This document shows, in pieces, positions 1 through 5,718 of a stretch of DNA of 11,371 nt. The stretch is from assembly GCA_029560455.1 (NCBI GenBank), contig JAKQKW010000061.1:1-11371 (forward strand). The letters run 5' to 3'. Within the stretch, counting starts at the first letter, position 1. Each line of letters opens with the position of its first letter. The translations under genes were made by a program, and so were the position numbers. The DNA comes from Candidatus Rifleibacteriota bacterium. Lineage in GTDB: Bacteria; Riflebacteria; Ozemobacteria; Ozemobacterales; Ozemobacteraceae. The notes beneath the pieces are model-generated. The model worked only from the letters and a program-made list of their open reading frames with translations. It had not been told where the DNA came from and searched no databases.

Positions 1-461
1 GGCTGCTGTTTCACGTCATTAAAGTAGCGGGCGAGACCGTGTCTCAGATTCATAGGGTTGCAGTTCAGCTGATACTGAGAAATAACGCTGCGGCTGTTAG
101 AGTGGATCATGGTCAGGGCGCCGGCATCACCAAAAACGTCTTTCAGCGGGGTCGAGTCGGTACCGTCGTAATCGTTGAGAATCTTTATGGTAGTGTAGCC
201 TCTGAGATTGCCTTTTCTGGAGGCATCGACGAGACAGCCGCCAATTGGGCCACTGACCTGTGCCTGCAGGGAAATGCGTTCATCTTCGCCGCCGAGGTCG
301 GCCGAAAGTATGGCTACTGCTACAAGGGCTTCAGCCAGGAAACGGCCGGCGGTAGGGCCAGAAAGGTGCTTTTTCTCAAGAGTTTTGGCCGCTTCGGTGA
401 CATCGACAAAGGTCAACGAAATGCCCTTTTCTCTTGAAAATGCGTAAAATAACTGGTCCAT
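1..461 (-). CDS. hslO: Hsp33-family redox-regulated chaperone, N-terminal part (runs off window)
   Basis: This reading frame is open from an ATG at 461 to the window edge, giving about 153 residues with no stop. Hsp33 is a cytosolic holdase chaperone activated by oxidation of a C-terminal zinc-binding cysteine cluster. The visible part matches the N-terminal domain: a helix with HLSGPTAGRFLAEAL (about residues 32-46), then the strand-turn block ISLQAQVSGPIGGCLVDASR and GNLRGYT, which parallel the conserved P-T-A...GPIG...VDA...G.vR.Y pattern of the family. The middle part (DVFGDAGALTMIHSNSRS) fits the following beta-strands but is divergent. The C-terminal Cys-x-Cys/Cys-x-x-Cys switch would lie outside the window, so redox control cannot be confirmed. 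An AGGGG Shine-Dalgarno sits 6 bases before the ATG and a sigma-70 promoter lies just upstream. Family assignment is good; the symbol assumes the missing half is intact. Confidence 0.8.
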   Translation of the reverse strand, partial: MDQLFYAFSREKGISLTFVDVTEAAKTLEKKHLSGPTAGRFLAEALVAVAILSADLGGEDERISLQAQVSGPIGGCLVDASRKGNLRGYTTIKILNDYDGTDSTPLKDVFGDAGALTMIHSNSRSVISQYQLNCNPMNLRHGLARYFNDVKQQ

Positions 462-496
462 GCTGAGCCCCTGCCTGCGGTGAAGATTAAGAAGAG

Positions 497-525
497 ATTA
501 TAACCTGATGGTCAAGCAAATTCAA
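497..525 (-). promoter_or_regulatory. Sigma-70 type promoter for the Hsp33 gene
   Basis: On the minus strand a TTGAAT -35 (520-525) and a perfect TATAAT -10 (497-502) are separated by exactly 17 bases. Transcription would start near 490, leaving a leader of about 29 nt that carries the AGGGG ribosome-binding site. Confidence 0.65.
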
Positions 526-527
526 TA

Positions 528-704
528 ATGAAAAAAACTTCTGTTGGCGCGTTCGAACATGAACTGCTGAAGACCAGCAGGAAAATATACCGGCTAAAGG
601 GCTTCTTTTTGCCTCCTGGTTGTGGAGTCTGGTGCAATGCTTTTTTGTCGACAGGTGCAGTTCTGGTCATCTTGCGTAAGGCTCTGGATTTGTTTTTGCC
701 TTGA
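528..704 (+). CDS. Possible 58-residue small protein, unrecognised
   Basis: An ATG at 528 opens a 58-codon frame ending in TGA at 702-704. The product begins MKKTSVGAFEHELLKTSRK, is basic in its first half and ends in a hydrophobic stretch (about residues 39-57: AFLSTGAVLVILRKALDLF). A terminator-like hairpin with a T-rich tail begins 10 bases after the stop, which is the main argument for a real transcript. Against it: I see no Shine-Dalgarno before the ATG, no good plus-strand promoter, and its start sits beside the divergent Hsp33 promoter. I do not recognise the protein. It may equally be a chance frame in a non-coding region. Confidence 0.25.
   Translation: MKKTSVGAFEHELLKTSRKIYRLKGFFLPPGCGVWCNAFLSTGAVLVILRKALDLFLP
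564..580. repeat. Short perfect inverted repeat
   Basis: CTGCTG and CAGCAG flank a 5-base loop (AAGAC), giving a 6-bp hairpin inside the weak 58-codon ORF. No T-tract follows. Function unknown. Confidence 0.3.
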
Positions 705-714
705 ACAGGTCGAG

Positions 715-749
715 ATCGACAGGACTTGACGGTCGGGGTCGATTTTCTT
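715..749 (+). terminator. Weak terminator-like hairpin
   Basis: ATCGAC (715-720) pairs with GTCGAT (738-743), with an inner GAC/GTC pairing, followed by a T-rich run from 743. The stem is interrupted and the T run is broken by C and A, so it is weak. It would end a plus-strand transcript covering the 58-codon ORF. Confidence 0.3.
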
Positions 750-776
750 ATTCTTAAGCCTAGAAGATTAATTGTG

Positions 777-811
777 TGTGTGATTTTCGCACAATGTGTG
801 AAAATTACACA
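777..811. promoter_or_regulatory. Tandem dyad operator, likely upstream activator sites for the sigma-54 promoter
   Basis: Two 17-base dyads lie side by side: TGTGTGATTTTCGCACA (777-793) and TGTGTGAAAATTACACA (795-811). Their facing halves also form a 21-base near-perfect palindrome centred on 794 (784-804, one mismatch per 10-base arm). There are thus four alternating TGTGTG/CACA-type half-sites. The centre lies about 94 bases before the predicted start of the sigma-54 RNA, the usual range for enhancer sites of NtrC-type activators. The half-sites resemble TGT...ACA dyads, but the spacing (N11) is not that of NifA (N10), so I do not name the regulator. Confidence 0.6.
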
Positions 812-860
812 TAAATTGTAAAAAACCTTTGCGTTTTGGTCTGTTTTTTGTTATTTTGAG

Positions 861-877
861 TTGGCACGGAACTTGCT
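861..877 (+). promoter_or_regulatory. Sigma-54 (RpoN) -24/-12 promoter
   Basis: TTGGCACGGAACTTGCT matches the sigma-54 consensus YTGGCACG-N4-TTGCW at every defined position, and the flanking purines (858, 860) and A at 880 also fit. The -12 GC is at 875-876, so transcription should start near 887-889. A sigma-70-like TATAAT lies at 881-886, but its only decent -35 (TTGGCA, 861-866) is 14 bases away, too close. Sigma-54 is therefore strongly preferred. Nothing but the predicted RNA lies between this promoter and the terminator at 1068-1101. Confidence 0.85.
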
Positions 878-1041
878 CTATATAATTTTGTTGTTCTTTG
901 AAAACTATGGGTTTAATGAATTGCACCACCGCAAGGCGGTAGAATTCGGTTCTGCTCTTTCAAAATCAGCTCCGGTTCGCGGATGCAAAAATGTTAAACC
1001 TTTGAATTTACGCTTAGTCGCGTCCCCGCGCGACTTCACGT

Positions 1042-1063
1042 ATCCTCTCAAAAGATCCTCTCA
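1042..1063 (+). repeat. Direct repeat of an anti-Shine-Dalgarno motif in the RNA linker
   Basis: ATCCTCTCA occurs at 1042-1050 and 1055-1063, separated by AAAG. In the RNA this linker lies between the second hairpin and the terminator and appears mostly single-stranded. UCCUCUC is complementary to GAGAGGA, so either copy could act as a seed against ribosome-binding sites. Confidence 0.6.
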
Positions 1064-1067
1064 CTTT

Positions 1068-1101
1068 GCCCCTGGCTTTTTGACCAGGGGCCCTTTTTTT
1101 T
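1068..1101 (+). terminator. Strong intrinsic terminator of the predicted sRNA
   Basis: GCCCCTGG (1068-1075) pairs perfectly with CCAGGGGC (1084-1091) across an 8-base loop. Two C residues and then eight T residues (1094-1101) follow. There is no T-tract on the other strand, so it works in the plus direction only. Confidence 0.85.
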
Positions 1102-1118
1102 AGCCCGTTTTCTTTTTT

Positions 1119-1334
1119 GCAGCCGGTCAGGCGTTGCAACGCTCTGCGATCTTCGCACCCTCATAGCTCCATTTGTTCACTCTGCTCGCGCGACCGGAAC
1201 ACGGGCTCTAAGCCGCATCCTGCGGCAATCGCCCGCGTTTTGCCCTCCAGGCAAAACGTCCGGTCTTAGCGGCATCGTTCACGGGGAGCTATGGGATGCT
1301 CGACAAGCGTCGCTTATGCAATCGCCTGACCTGC
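1119..1334. repeat. Multi-armed inverted-repeat element (216 bp)
   Basis: Nested complementary arms: GGTCAGGCG (1125-1133) with CGCCTGACC (1323-1331); CATAGCTCC (1162-1170) with GGAGCTATG (1285-1293); GACCGG (1192-1197) with CCGGTC (1260-1265). Inside are two perfect hairpins, GCCGCA-TCC-TGCGGC (1212-1226) and CGTTTTGCC-CTCCA-GGCAAAACG (1236-1258). The outer arms each carry their own side hairpin: TGCGA-TCT-TCGCA (1145-1157) and AAGCG-T-CGCTT (1305-1315). There is no ORF or T-tract. It lies directly after the stop of the minus-strand four-gene unit, so it would be read as its 3' untranslated region. It could be a dispersed intergenic palindromic repeat (REP/BIME-like) or part of a structured RNA; no second copy occurs in this window. 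Confidence 0.6.
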
Positions 1335-1376
1335 TGTATCCATTTTGTAATATGGCAAATTAAGGCTTGTCTGAAC

Positions 1377-1399
1377 TGCCCGACCGAAAATGGCGGGCA
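1377..1399 (-). terminator. Possible weak terminator hairpin after the minus-strand unit
   Basis: TGCCCG (1377-1382) and CGGGCA (1394-1399) form a 6-bp stem with an 11-base loop, 32 bases past the stop of the last minus-strand gene. There is no T-tract in either direction, so intrinsic termination is doubtful. The large inverted-repeat element further on may serve as the transcript end instead. Confidence 0.25.
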
Positions 1400-1430
1400 T
1401 TAGTTTTATGTCTGGATTGTGGGTGTTTTG

Positions 1431-3050
1431 TCAGCCGTGCAGGCGGGCGGCGACCTGTTCGGCAGCCTTGAGGCCGTCGACGGCTGAACTGACGATGCCG
1501 CCGGCGTAACCGGCGCCTTCACCGGCCGGATAGAGGCCTGCGATTGCCGGTGAAAAGCCGTCATCGCTTCGCACGACGCGAACCGGGCTCGAGCTTCGTG
1601 TTTCGGCAGCGTAGACGATTGCCGAACTCTGGTTGACGCCGTTGAGCTCGCGCAGCATTTTCGGAACAGCAGTGCGCAGTGTGCTGAGAACGAAATCAGG
1701 CAGAATTTTATCGAAGGAAGCCGGTTTTGAGAGGGGGCACGAACGGTCAGCCGGCAGGTTTGCCGAGATTTTGCCGTTGATGAAGTCAGGCAGCATCAGT
1801 GCCGGAACGCTGAAATCACCGCCGCCGGCCAGAAATGCAGCTTTTTCCATTGCCAGCTGAAAATTCAGCCCGGCGAGTTCGGGGTGGGTTTCCGGCCCGG
1901 CAAAGCCGGCGTAATCAGCAGGCTCGATCGGCACGATGAAAGCGGCGTTGCCCCAGATGCTGCCGCGTTGTGAATAACTCATGCCGTTGGTGGTAAGAGC
2001 GCCATTTTCAGAGGCGCATGTGATTACCAGGCCACCCGGGCACATGCAGAAAGAATAGCAGGCCCTGGCAGTGCCTTCGGGACGCCGTGTCAGTTTGTAA
2101 CTTGCGGCTCCGAGCCTGGCATGCCCGGCGAATTTTCCATACTGCGCCTGATTGATCTGCCGCTGCGGCAGTTCAAGGCGGATACCTACCGCAAACGGCT
2201 TGGCCTGCAGGGTCGCCTGGCGCTCGCCGAGCAGATGGTAAACATCTCTGGCACTGTGGCCGGTTGCAAGAATCAGATTGTCGGTGCGGAATTCTCTGCC
2301 GCCTGCAATCAGGCCGGTCAGACGGCCGTTTTCGACGAGCAGGTCAGTCATGGCTGTATTAAAAAGAGTTTCGCCGCCGGCAGCCTCAATGCGGCGCCGC
2401 ATTTCCGGAACGATTTTCTGCAGCACGTCACTGCCGATATGGGGTTCAGAATCAATCAGAATATCTGTCGGCGCGCCGCAATCGACGAGGGTCTGAAAAA
2501 AGTGCCTGATGCGCGGCCGATCTTTGCTGCGGGCGGTGAGCTTGCCATCAGAGAACAGCCCGGCTCCGCCTTCACCGAAAAGAACGTTATTTTCGGGGTC
2601 GAAGGTTCCCTGGCGCCAGAAGGCATCGACGACAGCACGGCGGTCTTCGGCGCGGGCGCCTCTTTCGATGAGAATCGGGCGGGCACCGACTGCGGCCAGG
2701 TGATAGGCGGCCATCAGACCGGCGGGGCCGGCTCCGACGATAACCGGTCGCTTGAATTCAGCTTTTGCCGGCAGCGGTGCAGAAATAAATGGCTGTTCAG
2801 CTTCGTTACTGATTGGTTCGACGTCTTTGGGAGCATGCTGCGGCAGGCTGAAGCCGTTTTGCATGACGACTTCGGCAGTCAGAACGAAAACCGGGGCACT
2901 GCGCATCGGGCGTGAGTCGAGCGACCGGCGCGTCACTTCGCAGCTGCTGATCTGGTTGCTGCGGCAGTTAAGGCGGCGGCTGACGGCTTTGAGAACATCG
3001 TCGGTGGTGTATTCGAGGCTGACTTCAAGCTGTCTGATCAGCAGTTTCAT
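1431..3050 (-). CDS. FAD-dependent oxidoreductase, COG2509-type (539 aa)
   Basis: This is a cytosolic flavoprotein of the large uncharacterised 'FAD-dependent dehydrogenase' group; substrate unknown. Residues 1-80 form a small N-terminal domain typical of this group, rich in basic residues (SRRLNCRSNQ, VTRRSLDSRP). The Rossmann FAD site is RPVIVGAGPAGLMAAYHLA (101-119; GxGxxG at 106-111), followed by the acidic end of strand 2 (LIERG, 127-131). Further family blocks are FGEGGAGLFSDGKLTAR (158-174), LATGHSARDVY (261-271), CMCPGG (335-340) and the C-terminal FAD loop GLYPAGEGAGYAGGI (505-519). The length is normal. An AAGGA Shine-Dalgarno (3059-3063) lies 8 bases before the ATG. It is last in the minus-strand unit, 83 bases after the BaiN-like gene, with no terminator between, so it is probably cotranscribed. 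Fold assignment is strong; enzymatic role is open. Confidence 0.85.
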   Translation of the reverse strand: MKLLIRQLEVSLEYTTDDVLKAVSRRLNCRSNQISSCEVTRRSLDSRPMRSAPVFVLTAEVVMQNGFSLPQHAPKDVEPISNEAEQPFISAPLPAKAEFKRPVIVGAGPAGLMAAYHLAAVGARPILIERGARAEDRRAVVDAFWRQGTFDPENNVLFGEGGAGLFSDGKLTARSKDRPRIRHFFQTLVDCGAPTDILIDSEPHIGSDVLQKIVPEMRRRIEAAGGETLFNTAMTDLLVENGRLTGLIAGGREFRTDNLILATGHSARDVYHLLGERQATLQAKPFAVGIRLELPQRQINQAQYGKFAGHARLGAASYKLTRRPEGTARACYSFCMCPGGLVITCASENGALTTNGMSYSQRGSIWGNAAFIVPIEPADYAGFAGPETHPELAGLNFQLAMEKAAFLAGGGDFSVPALMLPDFINGKISANLPADRSCPLSKPASFDKILPDFVLSTLRTAVPKMLRELNGVNQSSAIVYAAETRSSSPVRVVRSDDGFSPAIAGLYPAGEGAGYAGGIVSSAVDGLKAAEQVAARLHG

Positions 3051-3133
3051 TTTATTTTTCCTTTATATACGGGTTCAGTAAGAGCAAAGCAGGCTTCAGC
3101 AGTTTCGACAGCCAGGCCTGTAAGTTATTGCTG

Positions 3134-4372
3134 TTATTTTTTAAGCGAGTTGGCCGCAAGCCAGCCGGTCGAGAAGGCTGCCTGCAGATTGTAGCCGCCG
3201 GTGTCGGCATCGATATCGATTATTTCGCCGGCGAAGTAGAGGTTTTTGACAATTTTTGATTCCATGGTGGCCTGGTTGATCTGGCGCGTCGAAACGCCGC
3301 CGGCGGTAACGATCGCCTGTTCCCAGGGGGCACTGCCGGTTATCGTGAATTTCAGCTCTTTGAGCCAGTTTCGCAGCAGCCGGCGCTGAGCGGCGGTGAC
3401 CTGGGCTATTTTCAGCGAAGGACTCAGTTCGAGCTGCTGCAGGCAAAACTGGCGCATGCCGGCCGGCAGAAGTTTGGCGATCACTTCATCGAGGCGCGCA
3501 TTGTGGTTTTCTTCAAAGTCGCGCAGAATGCGGCGATCGAGTTTGGCGTGGTCGAGTGCCGGTTTGAGGTCGACGAATATTTCGCAGAGATGGCCGGCGT
3601 GAACCGCAGGCACTGCCTGGCGACTCAGGGTAATGATTATCGGCCCTGAGAGATTGCCGTCGAGAAAGGTCATTTCGCCGAATTCGGCGGCGACCTTTTT
3701 GCCGTTAACCCGCAGTTCGGCCGAGACGTTGCGCAGAGCGACGTCTTTAAGATATTCGGGCATGGGTTCTGGCGTTTTCAGGGCCACGAGCGCGGGCAGG
3801 GGGGTGACGATTTCGTGACCGCATGCCTGGGCAAATTTAAGGCCGTCGCCGGTCGAGCCGGTGGCCGGGTATGACAGACCGCCGGTGGCGAGCAGGGTTG
3901 CCGAGGCCAGCCATGGTTTGCCGCCGGCAATGGCGCCGAGGCACTGACCTTTTTCGACAATCAGGCCGGTAACCGGGCGGTTGACCACCAGCTGCACCCG
4001 GCGGCGTTCGATGGCTTTGTGCAGACAGGCGACCGCTTCGACGGCACGGCCGGAAGCGACAAAAACGCGGCCGCCGCGTTCTTCGACCGTCGGCAGGCCT
4101 TCTTTATTGAAGAATTCGACCAGATCGGTATTGAAAAAGGCTTTGAATGCCGATTTCAAAAACCGGCCCTCATTGTTGAAGTGTTTTAAAAACGTATTGA
4201 ATGGCTCGGTATTGGTCAGGTTGCCGCGGCCTTTGCCCGAAATGCCCAGTTTGCGGGCCGGTTTCGGCATCGATTCGAGAATCGTGACCTGCAGCCCGAG
4301 ATCGGCCGCGCGAATCGCCGCCATCAGACCGGCCGGGCCGGCGCCAATTATCAGCAGATCTGTGCTTTTCAA
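3134..4372 (-). CDS. BaiN/HI0933-family NAD(P)/FAD-dependent flavoprotein (412 aa)
   Basis: This cytosolic flavoprotein belongs to the family that includes YhiN, HI0933 and the bile-acid reductase BaiN; most members have no known substrate. The FAD Rossmann motif LLIIGAGPAGLMAA is at residues 6-19. The family signature near residues 41-53 reads KLGISGKGRGNLTN, where the usual form is SGxGRCNxTN, so the cysteine is replaced by glycine. Other blocks are ATGGLSYPATGSTGDG in the middle and, near the C-terminus, TAGGV followed by NLYFAGEIIDIDADTGGYNLQ, the second FAD-binding region. The start is a TTG whose bases overlap the stop of the preceding flavin reductase gene (TTGA). The next in-frame Met would cut into the Rossmann loop, so TTG is the right start. 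Translation is therefore probably coupled and modest. I do not infer bile-acid chemistry from the family name. Confidence 0.88.
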   Translation of the reverse strand: MKSTDLLIIGAGPAGLMAAIRAADLGLQVTILESMPKPARKLGISGKGRGNLTNTEPFNTFLKHFNNEGRFLKSAFKAFFNTDLVEFFNKEGLPTVEERGGRVFVASGRAVEAVACLHKAIERRRVQLVVNRPVTGLIVEKGQCLGAIAGGKPWLASATLLATGGLSYPATGSTGDGLKFAQACGHEIVTPLPALVALKTPEPMPEYLKDVALRNVSAELRVNGKKVAAEFGEMTFLDGNLSGPIIITLSRQAVPAVHAGHLCEIFVDLKPALDHAKLDRRILRDFEENHNARLDEVIAKLLPAGMRQFCLQQLELSPSLKIAQVTAAQRRLLRNWLKELKFTITGSAPWEQAIVTAGGVSTRQINQATMESKIVKNLYFAGEIIDIDADTGGYNLQAAFSTGWLAANSLKK

Positions 4373-4968
4373 TTCTTTTTCACGCTGAAGCCGAAGTGGC
4401 CAAGCTGCCTGCCAAGCTGGTAATAATGACCGTGGGCATAGCCGACGATTGCCGCTTTTTCGGCGTTCAGAGTGCCCTTGTCGTCGATGAGATCGGCAGA
4501 AATCTGAACATTGGTAATGCGTGCCAGAAACAGGCTGTGTGAGCCGAGTTCGATTTCGCGCTCAACTTTGCATTCGATATTGATGGGGCATTCAATGATG
4601 ATCGGGGCCTTGACCGTTTCGCTGCGCCCGCTTGTCAGACCGGTTTCGTGAAACTTGTCGAGGTCGCGGCCCGAGACAACGCCGCAGTAATCGGTTGCGC
4701 GCACGATTTTGCGGTCAGGAATATTGACGACAAATTCGCCGGTTTCGCGCAGCAGCTTGAATGAATGGCGTTCGGGGCGAACCGAGATCGAGAGCATCGG
4801 CGGCTCAGAGCAGACGGTGCCGGCCCAGCTGATGGTGATGATGTTCGGGCGGCCTTCATTGCCGACTGTGGTGACCATGACCGCCGGCACCGGTGAAAGA
4901 ACGGTTCCGGGCTGCCAGGTTATTTTGCCGGGGTTGGCTGAATGGCGTTTATCTGCTTTTACTTTCAT
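4369..4968 (-). CDS. Flavin reductase family protein (FMN-binding split-barrel, 199 aa)
   Basis: The protein matches the flavin reductase-like/flavoredoxin family, cytosolic FMN-binding split barrels of about 190-200 residues that pass electrons between NAD(P)H and flavin or act as small flavin carriers. Family blocks: LSPVPAVMVTTVGNEGRPNIITISWAGTVCSEPPMLSISVRP (residues 25-66), then HSFKLLRETGEFVVNIPD (68-85) and CGVVSGRDLDKF (94-105), ending in the barrel strands with ECKVEREIELGSHSLFLARI. Length is normal. The ATG overlaps the stop of the upstream membrane-protein gene as ATGA, and its own stop overlaps the TTG of the next gene as TTGA, so all three are translationally coupled. The pairing with a BaiN-type flavoprotein suggests a shared flavin electron path, which is inference. 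Confidence 0.85.
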   Translation of the reverse strand: MKVKADKRHSANPGKITWQPGTVLSPVPAVMVTTVGNEGRPNIITISWAGTVCSEPPMLSISVRPERHSFKLLRETGEFVVNIPDRKIVRATDYCGVVSGRDLDKFHETGLTSGRSETVKAPIIIECPINIECKVEREIELGSHSLFLARITNVQISADLIDDKGTLNAEKAAIVGYAHGHYYQLGRQLGHFGFSVKKN

Positions 4969-5567
4969 GCTTCTTTTTTCTCTTCTTTTTTCTCGTAGCT
5001 GGTTATCAGGCCGAACATGCTGCCATAGCGGGCCAGCAGTTCACGTTTTTCGGTTTCGGGAGCGAGGCGCGAGTCGTAGTCAGGCGCAAATACCGGGAAG
5101 CAGCGCTCGCGGTCTTTGTGAATCAGGGCAATGTACCACGAATCGACGCCGCGGTAGTCGTAGTGCCGCAGAGCAATGCCTTCGAATTTGCGCAGTTTTT
5201 CCTGCCATTCGCGTTTGCCCTTGTCGGTGGTTTCGCAGTAGGTAACGGTGCCGTCTGCGATTTCGATGTTTTTGCTGAAGGCCCGTCTGGTTTTGAACAG
5301 GCGATAGAAACTATACAGACTGGCGGCACTGACGGCGATGCAGAGAAACGCGATGGTCACGTAATATGAGGGCAGGGTAGGGTCGGTGCGTGAAAACTGC
5401 AGCAGCTTGAGCGACAGAATGATGACCCAGACCATTGACAGCACAGCAACCAGGCCGGAAAACCAGAAGAAAAACGCGGTGCGCCCCTTGAAATCGAGGC
5501 CCTTTTCCGCAAGCTTCATCGGCAACCCGCCATTTTCGCCACACTGCCAGTTGATTTCGTTTTTCAT
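4965..5567 (-). CDS. Two-TM membrane protein with C-terminal soluble domain, function unknown (200 aa)
   Basis: This is the first gene of the minus-strand unit. Two hydrophobic segments, FFFWFSGLVAVLSMVWVIIL and YYVTIAFLCIAVSAASLYSF (about residues 32-55 and 68-88), form a hairpin in the inner membrane. A roughly 100-residue soluble tail follows, beta-rich in its first half (EIADGTVTYCETTDKG..., DSWYIALIHKDRERCFPVFAPDY). The tail ends in a Lys/Glu-rich tract just before the ATGA overlap with the flavin reductase gene. I chose the ATG at 5567 because GGTGA lies 5 bases upstream. An in-frame GTG at 5576 would add three residues but has no ribosome site, and an ATG at residue 17 is also possible. 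I do not recognise the family. Coupling to flavoproteins suggests, weakly, a membrane partner for the redox module. Confidence 0.7.
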   Translation of the reverse strand: MKNEINWQCGENGGLPMKLAEKGLDFKGRTAFFFWFSGLVAVLSMVWVIILSLKLLQFSRTDPTLPSYYVTIAFLCIAVSAASLYSFYRLFKTRRAFSKNIEIADGTVTYCETTDKGKREWQEKLRKFEGIALRHYDYRGVDSWYIALIHKDRERCFPVFAPDYDSRLAPETEKRELLARYGSMFGLITSYEKKEEKKEA

Positions 5568-5596
5568 TGCCTTCACCAGTATTGAGATTCTGCCGC

Positions 5597-5625
5597 ATTA
5601 TAAAGGCATTCGCTGCGCTTGTCCA
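5597..5625 (-). promoter_or_regulatory. Sigma-70 type promoter of the four-gene minus-strand unit
   Basis: On the minus strand TGGACA (5620-5625) and a perfect TATAAT (5597-5602) are spaced by 17 bases. Transcription would start near 5590, about 23 nt before the chosen ATG at 5567, just enough room for the GGTGA ribosome site. Confidence 0.7.
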
Positions 5626-5718
5626 ATTCTTTTGCCATCAAGACTCTGTCGGGCAGGTCCGTTGCTCTTTTTTATTGAATCATATGACTTTTATCAGGAG
5701 TTGATTGCCAATCTGACT

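Larger units (their letters stand above)
888..1101 (+). ncRNA. Predicted sigma-54-dependent small regulatory RNA, about 210 nt, family not recognised
   Basis: The limits are set by the sigma-54 promoter and a strong intrinsic terminator; the next gene downstream is on the other strand, so this is a free-standing transcript, not a leader. Predicted fold by eye: TTGCACC (921-927) pairs with GGATGCAA (981-988, one bulged A), closing a three-way junction. The junction holds ACCGC-AAG-GCGGT (928-940) and a hairpin in which GAATTCGG (942-949) meets CCGGTTC (972-978). A second domain is TACG (1009-1012)/CGTA (1039-1042), a 3x3 internal loop, then AGTCGCG/CGCGACT (1016-1022/1029-1035) with loop TCCCCG. 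A pyrimidine linker repeats ATCCTCTCA at 1042-1050 and 1055-1063, complementary to Shine-Dalgarno sequences. An 11-codon ORF (ATG 907) lacks a ribosome site. It does not match what I know of tmRNA, 6S, SRP RNA or RNase P RNA. The layout is like Qrr or GlmY/GlmZ, without recognisable sequence similarity. Confidence 0.65.

Noticed and set aside
39..437. 132-codon plus-strand frame
   Set aside because: It is antisense to the Hsp33 gene, whose own frame gives a recognisable conserved protein running off the window.
777..811. NifA upstream activator site
   Set aside because: NifA sites are TGT-N10-ACA; here the spacing is N11 in both copies and no nif gene is nearby.
881..886. Sigma-70 TATAAT beside the sigma-54 -12 element
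   Set aside because: No -35 at 16-18 bases; TTGGCA is at 14. The AT-rich stretch just after a sigma-54 promoter explains it.
907..942. 11-codon ATG ORF in the 5' part of the sRNA
   Set aside because: No Shine-Dalgarno (preceded by TTTGAAAACT) and its end is inside the first hairpin; I treat the RNA as non-coding.
861..1103. 80-codon frame opening on TTG at 861
   Set aside because: Its start codon is the sigma-54 -24 element, it has no ribosome site, and it reads through the terminator hairpin; it would lie mostly upstream of or inside a structured RNA.
1122..1142. GGTCAGG resembling the start of the SRP RNA core, and a perfect GCGTTGCAACGC palindrome
   Set aside because: The conserved GGAAGGAAGCAG tetraloop region of SRP RNA does not follow; the match is part of the outer arm of the inverted-repeat element.
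2121..2915. 264-codon plus-strand frame
   Set aside because: Antisense shadow of the FAD oxidoreductase, whose motifs are clear; no ribosome site or recognisable domain.
3064..3133. Gap between the two FAD genes as a possible separate promoter
   Set aside because: On the minus strand TTGCTC and TATATA are only 12 bases apart; no usable promoter or terminator is visible, so cotranscription is simpler.
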